Below, piece by piece: positions 1 to 13,347 of a stretch of 64,000 nucleotides of DNA. The stretch covers positions 2,427,694-2,491,693 of the forward strand of contig OX465584.1 in assembly GCA_950022655.1 (NCBI GenBank). The letters are read 5' to 3'. Origin of the DNA: Alentia gelatinosa (taxonomy: Eukaryota > Annelida > Polychaeta > Phyllodocida > Polynoidae). Each line of letters starts with the position of its first letter. The stretch's first letter is position 1. A model generated the notes under the pieces. It saw only the letters and a list, made by a program, of their open reading frames with translations, made no database searches and had not been told where the DNA came from. The position numbers and the translations under genes are program-made.

Positions 1-996
1 AGGGTTATATAGGGTTTAGTTTGTTTTGAACACATTCTTTAGAATTTGGATCTACTCTGTACTCTGAACAAAAATGTTCTTTGCAGGATAATTAAGTTTG
101 ACTGTTTGCAGAATTTGAGAAAAAGAAGACAATTCCTTGATATAATATTATACCTGAGTATTCAAGAGCCTGAATCATCCATCATCAGCAGCAGCATTTG
201 TTTTAAAGTACAAGAAGAAATAACTGAAATTCTTTAACAAACTCGTAGAAGATAGCCTGCAGTTCCTCTCACCCAATTGTCAAGTATTTAGTGTCTTTTC
301 AAACTTCTAGCCCATGCAATTATCAGTGACTGGTATTTTGAGTCTTCCCTTCCACTATGACTCTCTGTGTCCATGCTTGGTGTGAAGCAAATGAATATAT
401 AGCATAGCATTGAACCTATTTGCCATACATGTATTTCTTTTTTGTTCAAGGTCTTTATTTCATTCCGTTATCATAAACAGATCTTCCATCTTTTAATAAA
501 CATATATAAACTTTAGTAAATTGTTTATGAAAATGGATACCTCTTTCACGTAACTGTCGTGAAATCCATTACCAACTCTATGAAAGTATGAAGGTAGCAG
601 TAGGCCTAAGACCCAAAGTTCAAACATGTAATAACAATTCTAAAAAGTTCAATTTAACACACACTTAGAATCAGCATATGCCTTATGGAAATCTAAAGCA
701 ATACACATCAAGATAATTTCATTTCCGGTAGATTCTAAGTTCACAAAGGTGCATTTGTACTCTGTATTTAATAGATTAGTACACCAGGAAACACAGTACA
801 TCCCTCATAATTTCTCTTCTGCTCTCAAGCTTTTTCTTTACTATTTCCTGACTCTAAGCACCGAGATTTTTTAGCGTCTATGGGTTGGAGCCGGTGACAA
901 AGAAAAGGTGCCCCTTTATGTAATTATGGCAAATCACATCCTAGTATCTCACTGGATTGCAGTTTACCTACCTATTCTCACAACTGAAGGGTAAGT
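1..996. other. AT-rich non-coding DNA
   Basis: No convincing exon, RNA gene or repeat is seen here. The only open frames are short and lack coding character, splice context or recognisable motifs. Confidence 0.6.
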
Positions 997-1283
997 GTGG
1001 TGCAGCATAGAGCCTGTGAGAAGCTATGGGAGTGGTGCAGCATAGAGCCTGTGAGAAGCTATGGGAGTGGTGCAGCATGGAGCCTGTGAGAAGCTATGGG
1101 AGTGGTGCAGCATGGAGCCTGTGAGAAGCTATAGGAGTGGTGCAGCATGGAACCTGTGAGAAGCTATGGGAGTGGTGCAGCATGGAACCTGTGAGAAGCT
1201 ATGGGAGTGGTGCAGCATGGAGCCTGTGAGAAGCTATGGGAGTGGTGCAGCATAGAGCCTGTGAGAAGCTATGGGAGTGGTGC
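997..1283. repeat. 35-bp minisatellite, about 8 copies
   Basis: Tandem 35-bp units containing GTGGTGCAGCAT and GAGAAGCTATGGGA repeat eight times, with A/G changes at two or three positions. The first unit follows a GTAAGT sequence at 991. No gene has been assigned to this region, so any splice-site relation is unproven. Confidence 0.9.
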
Positions 1284-3356
1284 AGATTATGAACATCACC
1301 TGGGAGTCCTCTGAAGCATCAACTCTGACACATGTGTTGAGCATGTTCATTATCTTTAAATCAAGGTTTTTCTCACATTGACATGATGTGCCTGATTTCA
1401 ACAGGAAATTAGGATGTCATTTCAAAACTTGTACATCAGAAACCCAGAAGCACAGGCCTTTTGGGCAAGAACGCTGACATCTTAATCTGAATTCTTTATT
1501 TTTACTTCCATGTTGTACTTTTATAGTTTCTGAATTGCCTACTTTGAAAGTAAGATATTTGAGTTTGAATGAGACAAATGAACTGATTAATACATTAAAT
1601 CTTCCTCCTGATTGAATGTGCTATAACTCTGGCAGATCGAAGAAAACACCATCATATATCTAAGAATAAAGAGGTCTCTTTCAGAAGTAAGTAACATACC
1701 ATGCTCTTTTTAAACAATCAACAATGGCGGTTTTAATTCAATCAAGATAACATCGCAAGAACAAAAGGGATGGGACTGTCTGTATCAGTCTGAAAGGAAA
1801 ACAATGTACCTACAGAACAAAAGCAAAAATAAATAACGATGAAAGAAGAAACATCTAGATTGCAGACGACAATTGAAAACGAGGCTGGCGGTTCAGAGCG
1901 GCAGGCACCAATAACCTGCTATTAAGCAAAGGCTGTAAACTGAAACTATAGTAAGATGGGGCGGGGATAACTGCTGAGCGATGTGGGCCAACTACCGTCC
2001 AGGCATATCAATTGGGCTCATGTAATAAATAGGAGAAACAATGGAAAGCATGTCAGTGTCGTAACTGGCCATGGAAGGGGGTGGGGTGAGTGGGGAGGAC
2101 CACACCACGGTTTCACTGGTGTGAATCAGGTCCGATCTATTTTCTCTTTGTTTTACACAAGAAAATATGATTCTTAATTAAAAAAGAAAAACACAGATTT
2201 ACTTGTTAAATAGGAAAACTTCCATCTCTGCTAATACACACGCACAAAAATAGAAATAAACTAGAAATATGCAATGTTTTGTAGAACTGGCTTGAGCCCC
2301 ATGTGATAGACCATTGCCTTCAGGAGAATTCTGGGTTGGACTAGTTGGACTAGGTTGTGACCAAAAACTTGTACTTTCACTCAGCCCTATCACGTTTTCT
2401 GGGGAACTCAGTCCATGTGGTTGAACTGCTGGTGTGCATGAATGCACATCATATTTGTAGCCTATGAAATAAGTAACATAACTGTATCTTAGTCAAACCC
2501 AACACCACCGCTTAGGAGCCATAAATGTACATTATTATACAAGTAATGTTTATATAAATGAATATATCTTTATACATAGTGTGCCAACATATAATACAAT
2601 ATACAAGATGTAATAAAAAATACATGAACCTAGATACTATATGGACATTTCTCTAGACAATGGCATTAATATATTTACCATTGGAATTATAAGAAATAAT
2701 TATATCATATATATTCATATATGGGAAAAAGTCTTGGTTAAGAAATACATTTGGGTGGCCCAGACCAGAATAGGGCATTTCAGTAGACGTGACAAGATCA
2801 CAACGCGAAGAAAGCAACTGAAATATCAAGCCATAGTTTTCTTATTTCTAAATGTGCTGTCTTGGGAAGAATACTGAAATGTAAAAGATTTCTCAAACAA
2901 GTAACTCACCAAAACTCAGTTCTTTAGCTTTTGTTCTGAGTAAAGAAGCTCGAGTACGTACCTTTTTTTTTTCATTTGTGATCACTTAAGTGTAGGGAAA
3001 AACACAAGTGTGCTCAGAAAATCTTGAAAATATGTTCAGGGCATATCAATATAACACAAGCACTAAACAATGTCAATGCAAATAACAGTTTCCAGCAAAC
3101 AAAAATTCTCTACATCTGACATAAATCTCAGCATTTCCTTTTCGAAAAACACATGGAAACTTGGTTTACTGTGTGAGTAGTCGTATTCAACAAAGAATCC
3201 ATCATATTGTGGGTTTTATCCCACCCCTGGTACAGATCATCTTTAGACGTCATACAGGGAACTCATAGCCAACAACGTTTTGGGTAGCGTATAACATTCC
3301 AAACCAGTGACATTCTTTCATGATAGATATCTTAATGACATTCTTTATTAGAATTC
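1284..3356. other. AT-rich non-coding DNA
   Basis: No supported gene is seen. Small open frames (for example 1983-2177, 2641-2877) show no family resemblance and no splice context. Confidence 0.55.
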
Positions 3357-3500
3357 AGAGGTGAGATAAAATCTGAAACCAATTTGAAGGGTTAGGGTAG
3401 ACTATTATGCCATTTGTTTGATTACTACACGATTCCATTTGGCTTTGCCTGGTGAAATTGTATGCAATCAAACTCATGGCACAGTAGTCACCCCTAACGT
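3357..3500. mobile_element. Hairpin element (GGCTTYGCCT-loop family), diverged copy
   Basis: Imperfect inverted arms flank a small loop that reads GGCTTTGCCT near 3439. The left arm (GTTAGGGTAGACT, TTTGATTACTAC) matches the reverse complement of the right arm (TTTGATTGCATAC, GTGACTACTG on the complement). The same organisation recurs at 52832-52980 and 56826-56993. It is probably a non-autonomous foldback or MITE-type element. A further diverged copy may lie at about 3640-3800. Confidence 0.5.
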
Positions 3501-5337
3501 CTCTCGTTGGTTTCCTGCATCGTCCATTATCTCAGCCCTGGTATTTTCCCCACAGATTTAACATTGGGAATTGATGTCTGTGGAGTATTGTGAATAAAGC
3601 CTCAATAGGCGATGATGTTACAAACTTTAACCAGTCAGAAACAGGGGTGAGGTAAAACGCTGAACCACACTCGATCCATAACCGATGGAAGTGTGCCATT
3701 CATGTTGGTCTCCTACAAGATCGCAGCTGACTTTTCCTCATGAGATTACTGTGCAACCAACACTCATGGCATATGTTCAACGGGTACGGGGCGCGATGCA
3801 GTTCCTTCTAGGTGCTTCCTGGTACCTCATTACTCACAGATACAGGTATAGTTAAGAAGATCAGTCTGAACAGAGGAACCATGATGAGGTAGAAGAAGGA
3901 GATTTGAACACCTTTCAGCGTAACCTGCAGCATACCCCCACACGGCCATTTAGCACCTACTCGTAACGCCTCGTGTGGTCTCTCCTATCATTTTAATTTG
4001 TTAATTCCATAAGTTGAAATACCCCAGAGGATTGCAGTATTATGAAGAGAAGTAAAGAGGGTATTTGTTGTTGTATATTGGTCTACCAGTGACCCAGCCC
4101 CATCTCCTGATCATCTACACACAGTTACAGGCCCCTCTACACACTCACTGATAGGAAAATAGAAAGTCTTTGCTGAATGTCATACATACTCTATAATGAA
4201 CACAAAGAACTGTAAAACAGGGAAACATCAATCTAGGTCTTATACGACAGCATTTTATAATCTTTATAGCGAGGGCCTTAGCATTCCTCGTTTTACATAA
4301 AGTAAGTAAGGAACATGGAAAACCAACAAATGTCTAATAGATGCTTAGAAAGTGCTAACTCTAGTGAACAGAAGACAAAAAAACGACCATTTCTTTCGAC
4401 ATTTCTCTTAGGAATATAGTTCTCCAATAGTGGTAGAGGATAATAATTATAATAATGTTCATAACAATAACGACCACTCATACTGAACCATGTGTACATC
4501 CCCCTAGTTGTTTCAAGGCCAGATGGTCGGCATTATTACACGTATATATACATCCAACAACCTGGAGGCCACCAGAGACATGCTGCGGACTCTGTGTACA
4601 GCTCCAGTCGTCCGTTTCAAGTGGAATTGTTTGAAAGCCAGCACATTGGAAGCCTGGGTGGCAGCGGGCATAGCGTGGTGATGCCGTCAATATAGGGGTC
4701 GGGTGGTGAGGGGTGAGGGGCGGGTTGAGGTACTCCGGACAGCAGTCCCCGGTGAGACTTGGAAAACACACCCGCCACACGCTGCCTCCTCATGCCCCCG
4801 AGCGGGCAATGCCAAGTGCACCAATCAGCAACATCTCATACGTATGTCTACGTGCATTCACTCTCCGTGTATAAATCATTCATGTTGAGATGATACACCA
4901 AGATCATCGTTCTACACTTACTTCCATACCTACTCTTATTACGTTAGTGTTTTAGCCATGTTTACAGCATGGGAAACTGCAGTAACATGCTCAACATGTG
5001 ATATGCTCAGCATGTGATATGCCCAACATGTAACATGTTCTAGATTAAGATGTTCAATATGTCACATGCTCATCTCGTTAGATGTCCATCTTGCCATATG
5101 CTCACATGGATGCAAGTCATGGTTAGAGAAATGATCAGGAATAAACAGGAGGGAGAATTGACTTGACCCTAACCTCTGAAATGCTTAGAGCTCTGTAGAC
5201 TCACTTGCTTTCCGAAAATATTTTGACGTATATTGGATTATTATTTACCCATAAAGTATATTTGATAATTACGGTTATGGTCAGGTCGTTCTATATGAAT
5301 ACTTGCATCCCTGTATTCAGCATATAACATATTCACT
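3501..5337. other. Non-coding DNA
   Basis: No supported gene. A short run of degenerate ACATGCTCA/CAACATGTGA words at about 4985-5105 may be the edge or remnant of the 16-bp array that follows. Confidence 0.5.
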
Positions 5338-5697
5338 ACATGTTGATCATGTGACATGTTGGTCATGTGACATGTTGGTCATGTGACATGTTGATCATGT
5401 GACAAGTTGATCACGTGACATGTTGATCACGTGACAGGTTGGTCACGTGACATGTTGGTCACGTGACATGTTGGTCACGTGACATGCTGGTCACGTGACA
5501 TGTTGGTCACGTGACATGTTGACCATGTGACATGTTGACCATGTGACATGTTGACCATGTGACATGTTGACCATGTGACATGTTGACCATGTGACATGTT
5601 GACCATGTGACATGTTGGTCACGTGACATGATGATCATGTGACATGTTGGTCACATGACATGTTGATCACGTGACATGTTGATCATGTGACATGTCA
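5338..5697. repeat. 16-bp minisatellite with E-box-like palindromes, about 22 copies
   Basis: The unit alternates a CATGTTG half with a GATCATGTGA, GGTCACGTGA or GACCATGTGA half. About nine units contain the palindromic E-box CACGTG, several as GTCACGTGAC. The outer units carry CATGTG instead, so variants are arranged in blocks. Confidence 0.9.
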
Positions 5698-7254
5698 GAC
5701 TGGTCTTGTATAATCCTCGGAGAAACATCTCCACATGATCAATGTCATCCACAATGCCTACAAAGATGCTGCAGTGGGCTTCAAACAAAATATTTATAAA
5801 GCCAGTCTCAGAAATGTTACTCGGTAATAATACTCAACCCTGCTGTTCTGAAGAATAGAAAAGTTAAGATTTTGGATAGATGCAATGTGGGTGATGCTTC
5901 TTGGCTCATTTACATAAGTTGTCCTAGTCAGATGATAAAAATAGGAGGGAAGTCAACACCAAACCAAAGCTGTCCACCTGCCCAAGGTCTCTTCCTGAGA
6001 TGTAGAGTTTCAGTGTCTGCATATTAATATGTGTCTGGGAAAGAGCACTTTTCTCATGTCTCCCACGGACTGGGCACCGCAACCAGAATCCAAGTGTAAG
6101 TCTTTAAGTTTTACTTATTTCGGCATTAATGGAAACAGGAGAGACATGAGAGGAAACGACAGTAGATTATGTCTGAGTCAAGTGTCATTGTTGCTCCTTG
6201 GCCGGCCATGCCCGATCAGTACAGTGGACAATCCCGTCTTTTACCGCCCGGGTCACATGACCAGCTACGCCAGAGACTGGTGCCCTTCCTGGATGATTCT
6301 CTCACAAGATGACGCACTGAAAATACAAAAGAGTACACATTGTACATTCGGTTTCTCCAGTTAGAAATCAGAAAACGGTTGTTCATTGGGTCCCAGGCGG
6401 CTGTGTGAGTCGCGGATCCTTCACGTACCCGGGTGATATTAGGGAGTTTAGTAACGTCTGGACGGTCGGTTCGTTCGTTTGTTTGGGTAGTTAAACGCCC
6501 ACTTTGTTCAATTAGACTTACAGACCTCGTATCCCAGCGAGTTTGAATCACACAGTAATTAACACCGCGAAGCTGCATGAATTAAACAGCAAATGAAATG
6601 GGATCAAACTCTGATTCTTAACTTGAATAGGTTTCTGAATTTACCTCACCCTTCACATAGACTAATGGGCTAACATTTGAGACATAATTCCCCATTGAGT
6701 ATTTAGTGTTTCTTCTAAACACTAAACACTCGATGGACACTGGATGCGGGTTCCCAATGGGCGAGATAACAGTAAACACTCAACAGCGGATGCCAGTTAA
6801 CGGCCAACGGTAGCTAAAAGCTGGTCAATAGCTTCAGTCGGGTGCCGACACACAGCGCGAGCACGCCCGCTGCACGGCGGCCACCCGCTGACACCCCCCC
6901 CCCCCCCCCATGGGCCTGTGGGCGTGTACACTACACGACATTCAATGGTGCCACCGACTATACTATATTACTGAAACTATGTAGAAAACACAAAGGTAGA
7001 AATGAAATTAGGAAAAACACAAGAGTGAAACTGGTGAAGTAAACGGCCTCGTTACAACACCCAGTGCCGCGTCTATACGTGAGGAACACAAGGGAGACAA
7101 CTGTAATGTGGGGTTTCCAGAAGCCCATCGGGGAAATCATTGATGAGTGGGTCAGTAGTCAGAGACTTCTGATGAAATATCAATCAAAGGAAACTACATG
7201 CCGGGAAACCAAATACGGTCGGATCCGGATTCCTATAAGGAGGGGAGGCTGGGA
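5698..7254. other. Non-coding DNA
   Basis: No supported exon. It contains a poly-C run at about 6897-6909 and short open frames without recognisable content. Confidence 0.5.
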
Positions 7255-7648
7255 TCTATCACGTGTAAGTAGAGGCCATATCACGTGTCAGTAGAGGCCA
7301 TACCACGTGTCAGTAGAGGCCATATCACGTGTAAGTAGGGGCCATATCACGTGTCAGTAGAGGCCATACCACGTGTAAGTAGAGGCCATACCACGTGTCA
7401 GTAGAGGCCAAATCACGTGTCAGTAGATACATATCACGTGTCAGTAGAGGCCATACCACGTGTAAGTAGAGGCCATACCACGTGTCAGTAGAGGCCATAC
7501 CACGTGTCAGTAGAGGCCATATCACGTGTCAGTAGGTACATATCACGTGTCAGTAGAGGCCATATCACGTGTAAGTAGAGGCCATATCACGTGTAAGTAG
7601 GGGCCATATCACGTGTCAGTAGGGGCCATATCACGTGTCAGTAGGGGC
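7255..7648. repeat. 22-bp minisatellite with CACGTG in nearly every unit, about 18 copies
   Basis: The unit is built from ATCACGTGT followed by CAGTAGAGGCCAT or AAGTAGAGGCCAT. Every unit has CACGTG. Many also contain GTGTAAGTAG, which resembles a 5' splice site on the plus strand. No neighbouring exon is recognised. Confidence 0.9.
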
Positions 7649-7827
7649 CATGAGCTGACTGCTGGTCGTCTGACTGAGGAGACAGCGCCATGTGGTGTAT
7701 CACCAATAACTCAGGGCGCTTTGTAACAGGTCCTCGCTCAAGATAGGCTTTCGGCCCAGCCGTTTGGACTGCCACCCCCAGCGTTTGAACCGCCCCCCAT
7801 CATTGTTTGCACTGACCCCCCATAGGG

Positions 7828-7860
7828 TATATAAGGAGCAGTCCACTCAGGACTCACTTT
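7828..7860 (+). promoter_or_regulatory. Candidate TATA/initiator core promoter
   Basis: TATATAAG at 7828-7835 is followed 28 bases later by TCACTTT (A at 7856), which fits the initiator consensus YYANWYY at normal spacing. The downstream 270 bases are moderately GC-rich and open in one frame (to 8123), but encode nothing I recognise. It could be the promoter of an unknown transcript, or lie inside a solo LTR. Confidence 0.35.
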
Positions 7861-8504
7861 TCACCCAGACTCTGAGGCGTCAACATCTCCAGGCTGCTAA
7901 GCATTACCACCACTACAGTGAGGAGGCTGGCACACCAGAGGACTCTAGGCTACAGGGGATAGGACTTCTCCACAGGCTACTATCACCCCAGCACTGGAGT
8001 TTGATGACTGCTACCTCCATATCCCACTGCTTTGGATCACCTGTATCCACAGGTCAAGGAAATATTGAACAACAAATGAAAGTGATAGACTGTGATATAA
8101 CCAAGAGGACTTGTATCATATGAACACTACAGCAGTGAATGTGATGTTGATGAGAATTGTTATGTAACTGTATACTTTGTTATAATGTTATGAATACATA
8201 TCTGTGTATGGTTATCTGTATTCTTCATTAAGAATAGAAGATATTTGAAATTCTCTTTTCTTGTCAGTGTGTTAGCTAGTCTATAAGATTAGGCTTTAAT
8301 TACTGTACGTGACAACAATTACAAAAAACCCTTCTAGATTGCTCAAGACGTATTGAGACCATCACCTGGAATTTTATTGTTCTCCTATGATATTGGTGTC
8401 TTTGTAGTTATATTTATATATCTGGTGGTTGAGGTTTTTGCAGGCCAATGGACACCCCACACTAGCAGGAGCTGATTTAAGTGTAGCCAACATGGATACA
8501 GTCA
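7861..8504 (+). other. Possible transcribed or solo-LTR-like stretch, unassigned
   Basis: This lies just downstream of the TATA/initiator pair and grades into AT-rich sequence. I could not find a target-site duplication or paired LTR, so no element is claimed. Confidence 0.2.
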
Positions 8505-8640
8505 GACCTCTCTAACTACATCAAATAGGGAACGGAAACTGCCCGTAACTACGGTCCACGCCGTAGACGAAGGACCGTAGTTACGGGTAGAACGACCTCC
8601 AAAGTGCATCACCACAGGCTCAGCTACACTCTCCCCCAGA
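8505..8640. mobile_element. Small hairpin element (GACGACCTC family)
   Basis: A perfect 16-bp inverted repeat (8542-8557 with 8572-8587, CCCGTAACTACGGTCC and its complement) encloses a 14-base loop. It is followed by GAACGACCTCCAAAG. The trailing motif recurs at 31890-31915 and 39513-39540 beside similar, weaker hairpins. It is probably a non-autonomous dispersed element. Confidence 0.5.
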
Positions 8641-9340
8641 TCTCTGCTGGGAGAGTGGCTCAGGTACTGCGTTTCTCATATCAATGAGATTTATAAAGTG
8701 TAGATATTCCTATGGGAGAAGTCTATCTCCACTAAGGTTGCACACTCTAATTATGTCTATTGGTAATTTAGATGAACACATTGACATGTTGGAGTGCAAT
8801 GAGAGTGAAGGTCACTGCTTACCGTAGAAGACCCGTCCTGAAGGTCAATAGAACAACAAGCCACACGTGAGACCCCAACAGCCACACTTCTCTACAGACA
8901 CGGAGAGTCGCGCATCAAAGTCGAAATCTCCTGTGAAGTACTTTCCCCGTCATAGAATTACAGGCACTCCTTATATGTCTGAATCGGGTTTAGTGATAAT
9001 TGACGCAGGGGATTTACTTTTTCAAAATACATGATGACTCATTTCTGCATTAGTTTCTATTGCTCGAGATGGTTAAGGTGAGAACAAAGAACAAAAGTTA
9101 AAAAAAATACTCAATTCAAGAAATTCAATCACAGAATGCACTGAAAGTAAAGACAACGGTAATGAAGTAAACAAACATGGAATAAAGAGCATTTGCTATT
9201 GAGTGCAGGTTGGGAGCACTTGTAAAGTCCAGAGGCCCAGACTGGATGGGTCCAGTATTCCCCAAGATGAAGGGAGTCAGAAACAGAAGTGCACGGTTCA
9301 GCTATGAGTCAAGAAAAGGTGATTTTAACGTCATCAGGAG
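8641..9340. other. Non-coding DNA
   Basis: No exon or known element is seen. The sequence is AT-rich and leads into the 67-bp array. Confidence 0.5.
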
Positions 9341-11726
9341 GATACTAACATCTCAGAGTGTCATTGTTAGAGCACCCTGCCACCATGTGGGCAGGTTAGA
9401 CGCTCCTGACACTAACATCTCAGAGTGTTAGTGCGCCCTGCCACCATGTGGGCAGGTTAGACGCTCCTGACACTAACATCTCAGAGTGTTAGAGTGCCCT
9501 GCCACCATGTGGGCAGGTTAGACGCTCCTGACACTAACATCTTAGAGTGTCATTGTTAGAGCACCCTGCCACCATGTGGGCAGGTTAGACGCTCCTGACA
9601 CTAACATCTCAGAGTGTCATTGTTAGAGCACCCTGCCACCATGTGGGCAGGTTAGACGCTCCTGACACTAACATCTCAGAGTGTCATTGTTAGAGCACCC
9701 TGCCACCATGTGGGCAGGTTAGACGCTCCTGACACTGACATCTCAGAGTGTCATTGTTAGAGCGCCCTGCCACCATGTGGGCAGGTTAGATGCTCCTGAC
9801 ACTGACATCTCAGAGTGTCATCGTTAGAGCGCCCTGCCACCATGTGGGCAGGTTAGACGCTCCTGACACTGACATCTCAGAGTGTCATTGTAAGAGCGCC
9901 CTGCCACCATGTGGGCAGGTTAGACGCTCCTGATACTAACATCTCAGAGTGTCATTGTTAGAGCACCCTGCCACCATGTGGGCAGGTTAGACGCTCCTGA
10001 TACTAACATCTCAGAGTGTCATTGTTAGAGCGCCCTGCCACCATGTGGGCAGGTTAGACGCTCCTGACACTAACATCTCAGAGTGTCATTGTTAGAGCAC
10101 CCTGCCACCATGTGGGCAGGTTAGACGCTCCTGACACTAACATCTCAGAGTGTCATTGTTAGAGCACCCTGCCACCATGTGGGCAGGTTAGATGCTCCTG
10201 TCACTAACATCTCAGAGTGTCATTGTTAGAGCGCCCTGCCACCATGTGGGCAGGTTAGACGCTCCTGACACTAACATCTCAGAGTGTCATTGTTAGAGCA
10301 CCCTGCCACCATGTGGGCAGGTTAGACGCTCCTGACACTAACATCTCAGAGTGTCATTGTTAGAGCACCCTGCCACCATGTGGGCAGGTTAGATGCTCCT
10401 GTCACTAACATCTCAGAGTGTCATTGTTAGAGCACCCTGCCACCATGTGGGCAGGTTAGACGCTCCTGATACTAACATCTCAGAGTGTCATTGTTAGAGC
10501 GCCCTGCCACCATGTGGGCAGGTTAGACGCTCCTGATACTAACATCTCAGAGTGTCATTGTTAGAGTACCCTGCCACCATGTGGGCAGGTTAGATGCTCC
10601 TGACACTGACATCTCAGATTGTCATTGTTAGAGCACCCTGCCACCATGTGGGCAGGTTAGCAGTCCTGACACTAACATCTCAGAGCATCATTGTTAAAGC
10701 GCCCTGCCACCATGTGGGCAGGTTAGACGCTCCTGACACTGACATCTCAGAGTGTCATTGTTAGAGCGCCCTGCCACCATGTGGGCAGGTTAGACGCTCC
10801 TGACACTAATATCTCAGAGCATCATTGTTAGAGCGCCCTGCCACCATGTGGGCAGGTTAGACCCTCCTGACACTAACATCTCAGAGTGTCATTGTTTGAG
10901 CGCCCTGCCACCATGTGGGCAGGTTAGACGCTCCTGACGCTAACATCTCAGAGTGTCATTGTTAGAGCGCCCTGCCACCATGTGGGCAGGTTAGACGCTC
11001 CTGACGCTAACATCTCAGAGTGTCATTGTTTGAGCGCCCTGCCACCATGTGGGCAGGTTAGACGCTCCTGACGCTAACATCTCAGAGTGTCATTGTTAGA
11101 GCGCCCTGCCAACATGTGGGCAGGTTAGACGCTCCTGACACTAACATCTCAGAGTGTCATTGTTAGAGCGCCCTGCCACCATGTGGGCAGGTTAGACGCT
11201 CCTGACACTGACATCTCAGAGTGTCATTGTGAGAGCGCCCTGCCACCATGTGGGCAGGTTAGACGCTCCTGACACTGACATCTCAGAGTGTCATTGTGAG
11301 AGCGCCCTGCCACCATGTGGGCAGGTTAGACGCTCCTGACACTGACATCTCAGAGTGTCATTGTTAGAGTACCCTGCCACCATGTAGGCAGGTTAGATGC
11401 TCCTGACACTAACATCTCAGAGTGTCATTGTTAGAGCGAACTGCCACCATGTGGGCAGGTTAGACGCTCCTGACACTAACATCTCAGAGTGTTAGAGCGC
11501 CCTGCCACCATGTGGGCAGGTTAGACGCTCCTGACACTGACATCTCAGAGTGTTATTGTTAGAGCGAACAGCCACCATGTGGGCAGGTTAGACGCTCCTG
11601 ACACTGACATCTCAGAGTGTCATTGTTAGAGCGCCCTGCCACCATGTGGGCAGGTTAGACGCTCCTGACACTAACATCTCAGAGTGTCATTGTTAGAGCG
11701 CCCTGCCACCATGTGGGCAGGTTAGG
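9341..11726. repeat. 67-bp minisatellite, about 36 copies
   Basis: The unit includes CTCCTGACACTAACATCTCA, GAGTGTCATTGTTAGAGC and CCTGCCACCATGTGGGCAGG. The last part can fold as a CCTGCC/GGCAGG stem. On the plus strand each unit has GGGCAG|GTTAGA, a weak donor-like match. On the minus strand each has GGTGGCAG|GGC, an acceptor-like match. Some units lack a CATTGTTAGA segment. No adjoining exon was identified. Confidence 0.95.
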
Positions 11727-13187
11727 AGCTGGGACATGTGATGACGAGGGTAAACATACCATTCACCACATGGCAACTGTAAGCATGGAGTCACTCCAAA
11801 ATGGTGAGTGCTGTCATTTCGTTACTTATATATTACAAAATATACGGACCATTTTGATGATTGATCTATTTGCATAGAAACCAATAAAATTGATCGACAT
11901 AGGGACTAGAACTTTACAGACTTACAGCAGCGCCCTATCTGTTCAACTCGCTATGAGAGCCGACATAGTCTTATAAATAGAGTCTGTCCAGCTTGCAGCG
12001 TGGTCAAGTTTTTGGCCTCGTGCAAACTGCTTACACAATGGACAGGTTATTACAGCAGTAACAAGGACAGGTACAAAGAAAGTGTCGAACTCTGAAGTCT
12101 ACCACAGCTGGTAACTCGAGAGCTGCAGCACTCATCAAGCAACACGTCTATTCAGGTAGGAGTGTGGTTTGGGCCCGATAGATTAAGGTCCGCTACATGG
12201 GAGGGCACACAAACAGTTGTAAAGTGAGGAGTGGCAGTTGACTTATGTTTCATTTATCAGCATATTACATTGAAGAACATCATTACTTGATGATAGATAT
12301 ATTAAGCGAGAATTCCACCAACCAGACCTCTTTCGACCAGAGCCACCGTTCAAGCCGACCAACTGGCAGATGACGGTTGAAATGTCTGGCGAAATGATCT
12401 CTATGCGCGTTACTGCTCCACCAAAAACCCCGGCAGACTGTTGTGTGGTCGCTGTACAGCCGTCTGGCATGCGCTTCCACCAGGCCGATCTCAGGGCAGG
12501 CAGGACGAAGTGCCGGCAGATCCCCAGTCGACGTCCCAGCCGCTGCTCCAGAGAGAGCAGCAGGGTGTGGACAGTGGCGCTGTCTGGTGGACGTTAGCCG
12601 CAATTCATGCAGGAATCGAGTTCTCCACTGAGTCGATAGGCGGCACTTTGGGCGCTTCCATTTTGGGATTTACGCGATGCAATGACAGCTTGCCAAATAT
12701 CTGCTGCACAAAAAAAAGTAGATTGGGTGGGACGCCTGGTAAAAAATCTGCTGGCAGCCTTACAGTGGCTGTACAGCGTTTTCGTTTGGTTGGTGGAATA
12801 CTCGCTATACCAAGTAATAATGTTCTAATGAGCAAGAAAATAATCCAAAAGAAAAGGACTTTAACCAACTTGGTGGGAACCCCCCCCCCCCCTAAAAGAG
12901 AAGAAACATACCAAAACACCCCAAAAAAGAAATACAACATCTAACAGAATATATGCTATGCATAATTCCAACTGCTAACCAGGATTTATCCAACAAACCA
13001 TAACCAATTGGGCCAACTTTAACCAATTGGGCCAACTTCGTGGTCCATACCCCAAAACTGCGGACCAGGATCTATCAGACAGTCTTTAACCCACTGGGCC
13101 AACTCCTTGGTCGGTACCGGGTTCACCAGACACACTTTAATCAATTGGGCCACCCCAGCACGCTGAGAGAGCGGGCGCGGGACTCAC
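11727..13187. other. Non-coding sequence downstream of the MINDY exons
   Basis: A GC-richer patch at about 12300-12620 is open on both strands, but no family is recognised. A poly-C run lies at about 12881. Degenerate repeats of ACCAATTGGGCCAACTT occur at 12998-13160. The expected last MINDY exon (a few codons ending in a Cys-box) should lie here or further down on the minus strand, but I could not locate it with confidence. Confidence 0.4.
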
Positions 13188-13347
13188 GTCGGACTTCTTC
13201 TCCTTGCGGCCGCCGCTGCTCGCCGTCGACGCCTGGTGCTGCAGCGTGCGCGGTGCTGCCGTCTGGCGGGGCTCGGCGGCGTGCGGCGCCCGCTGGTTGC
13301 CGGCGCGTCGGTCCTCCTCCTCCTGCAGCCTCAGCGCCAACTCGTGA
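13188..13347 (-). CDS. MINDY1: MINDY exon C (MIU2 and basic tail)
   Basis: The acceptor is TTCGCCAG before TCACGAG, and the donor is GAC|GTGAGT. The 160-bp exon completes the split Asp codon and encodes HELALRLQEEED, an MIU-type helix, then a Gln/Ala/Ser-rich tail ending GGRKEKKSD. If the donor is not used, the frame continues 12 residues to a stop at about 13137. The donor reading is preferred, because homologues end with a separate short Cys-box. Confidence 0.85.
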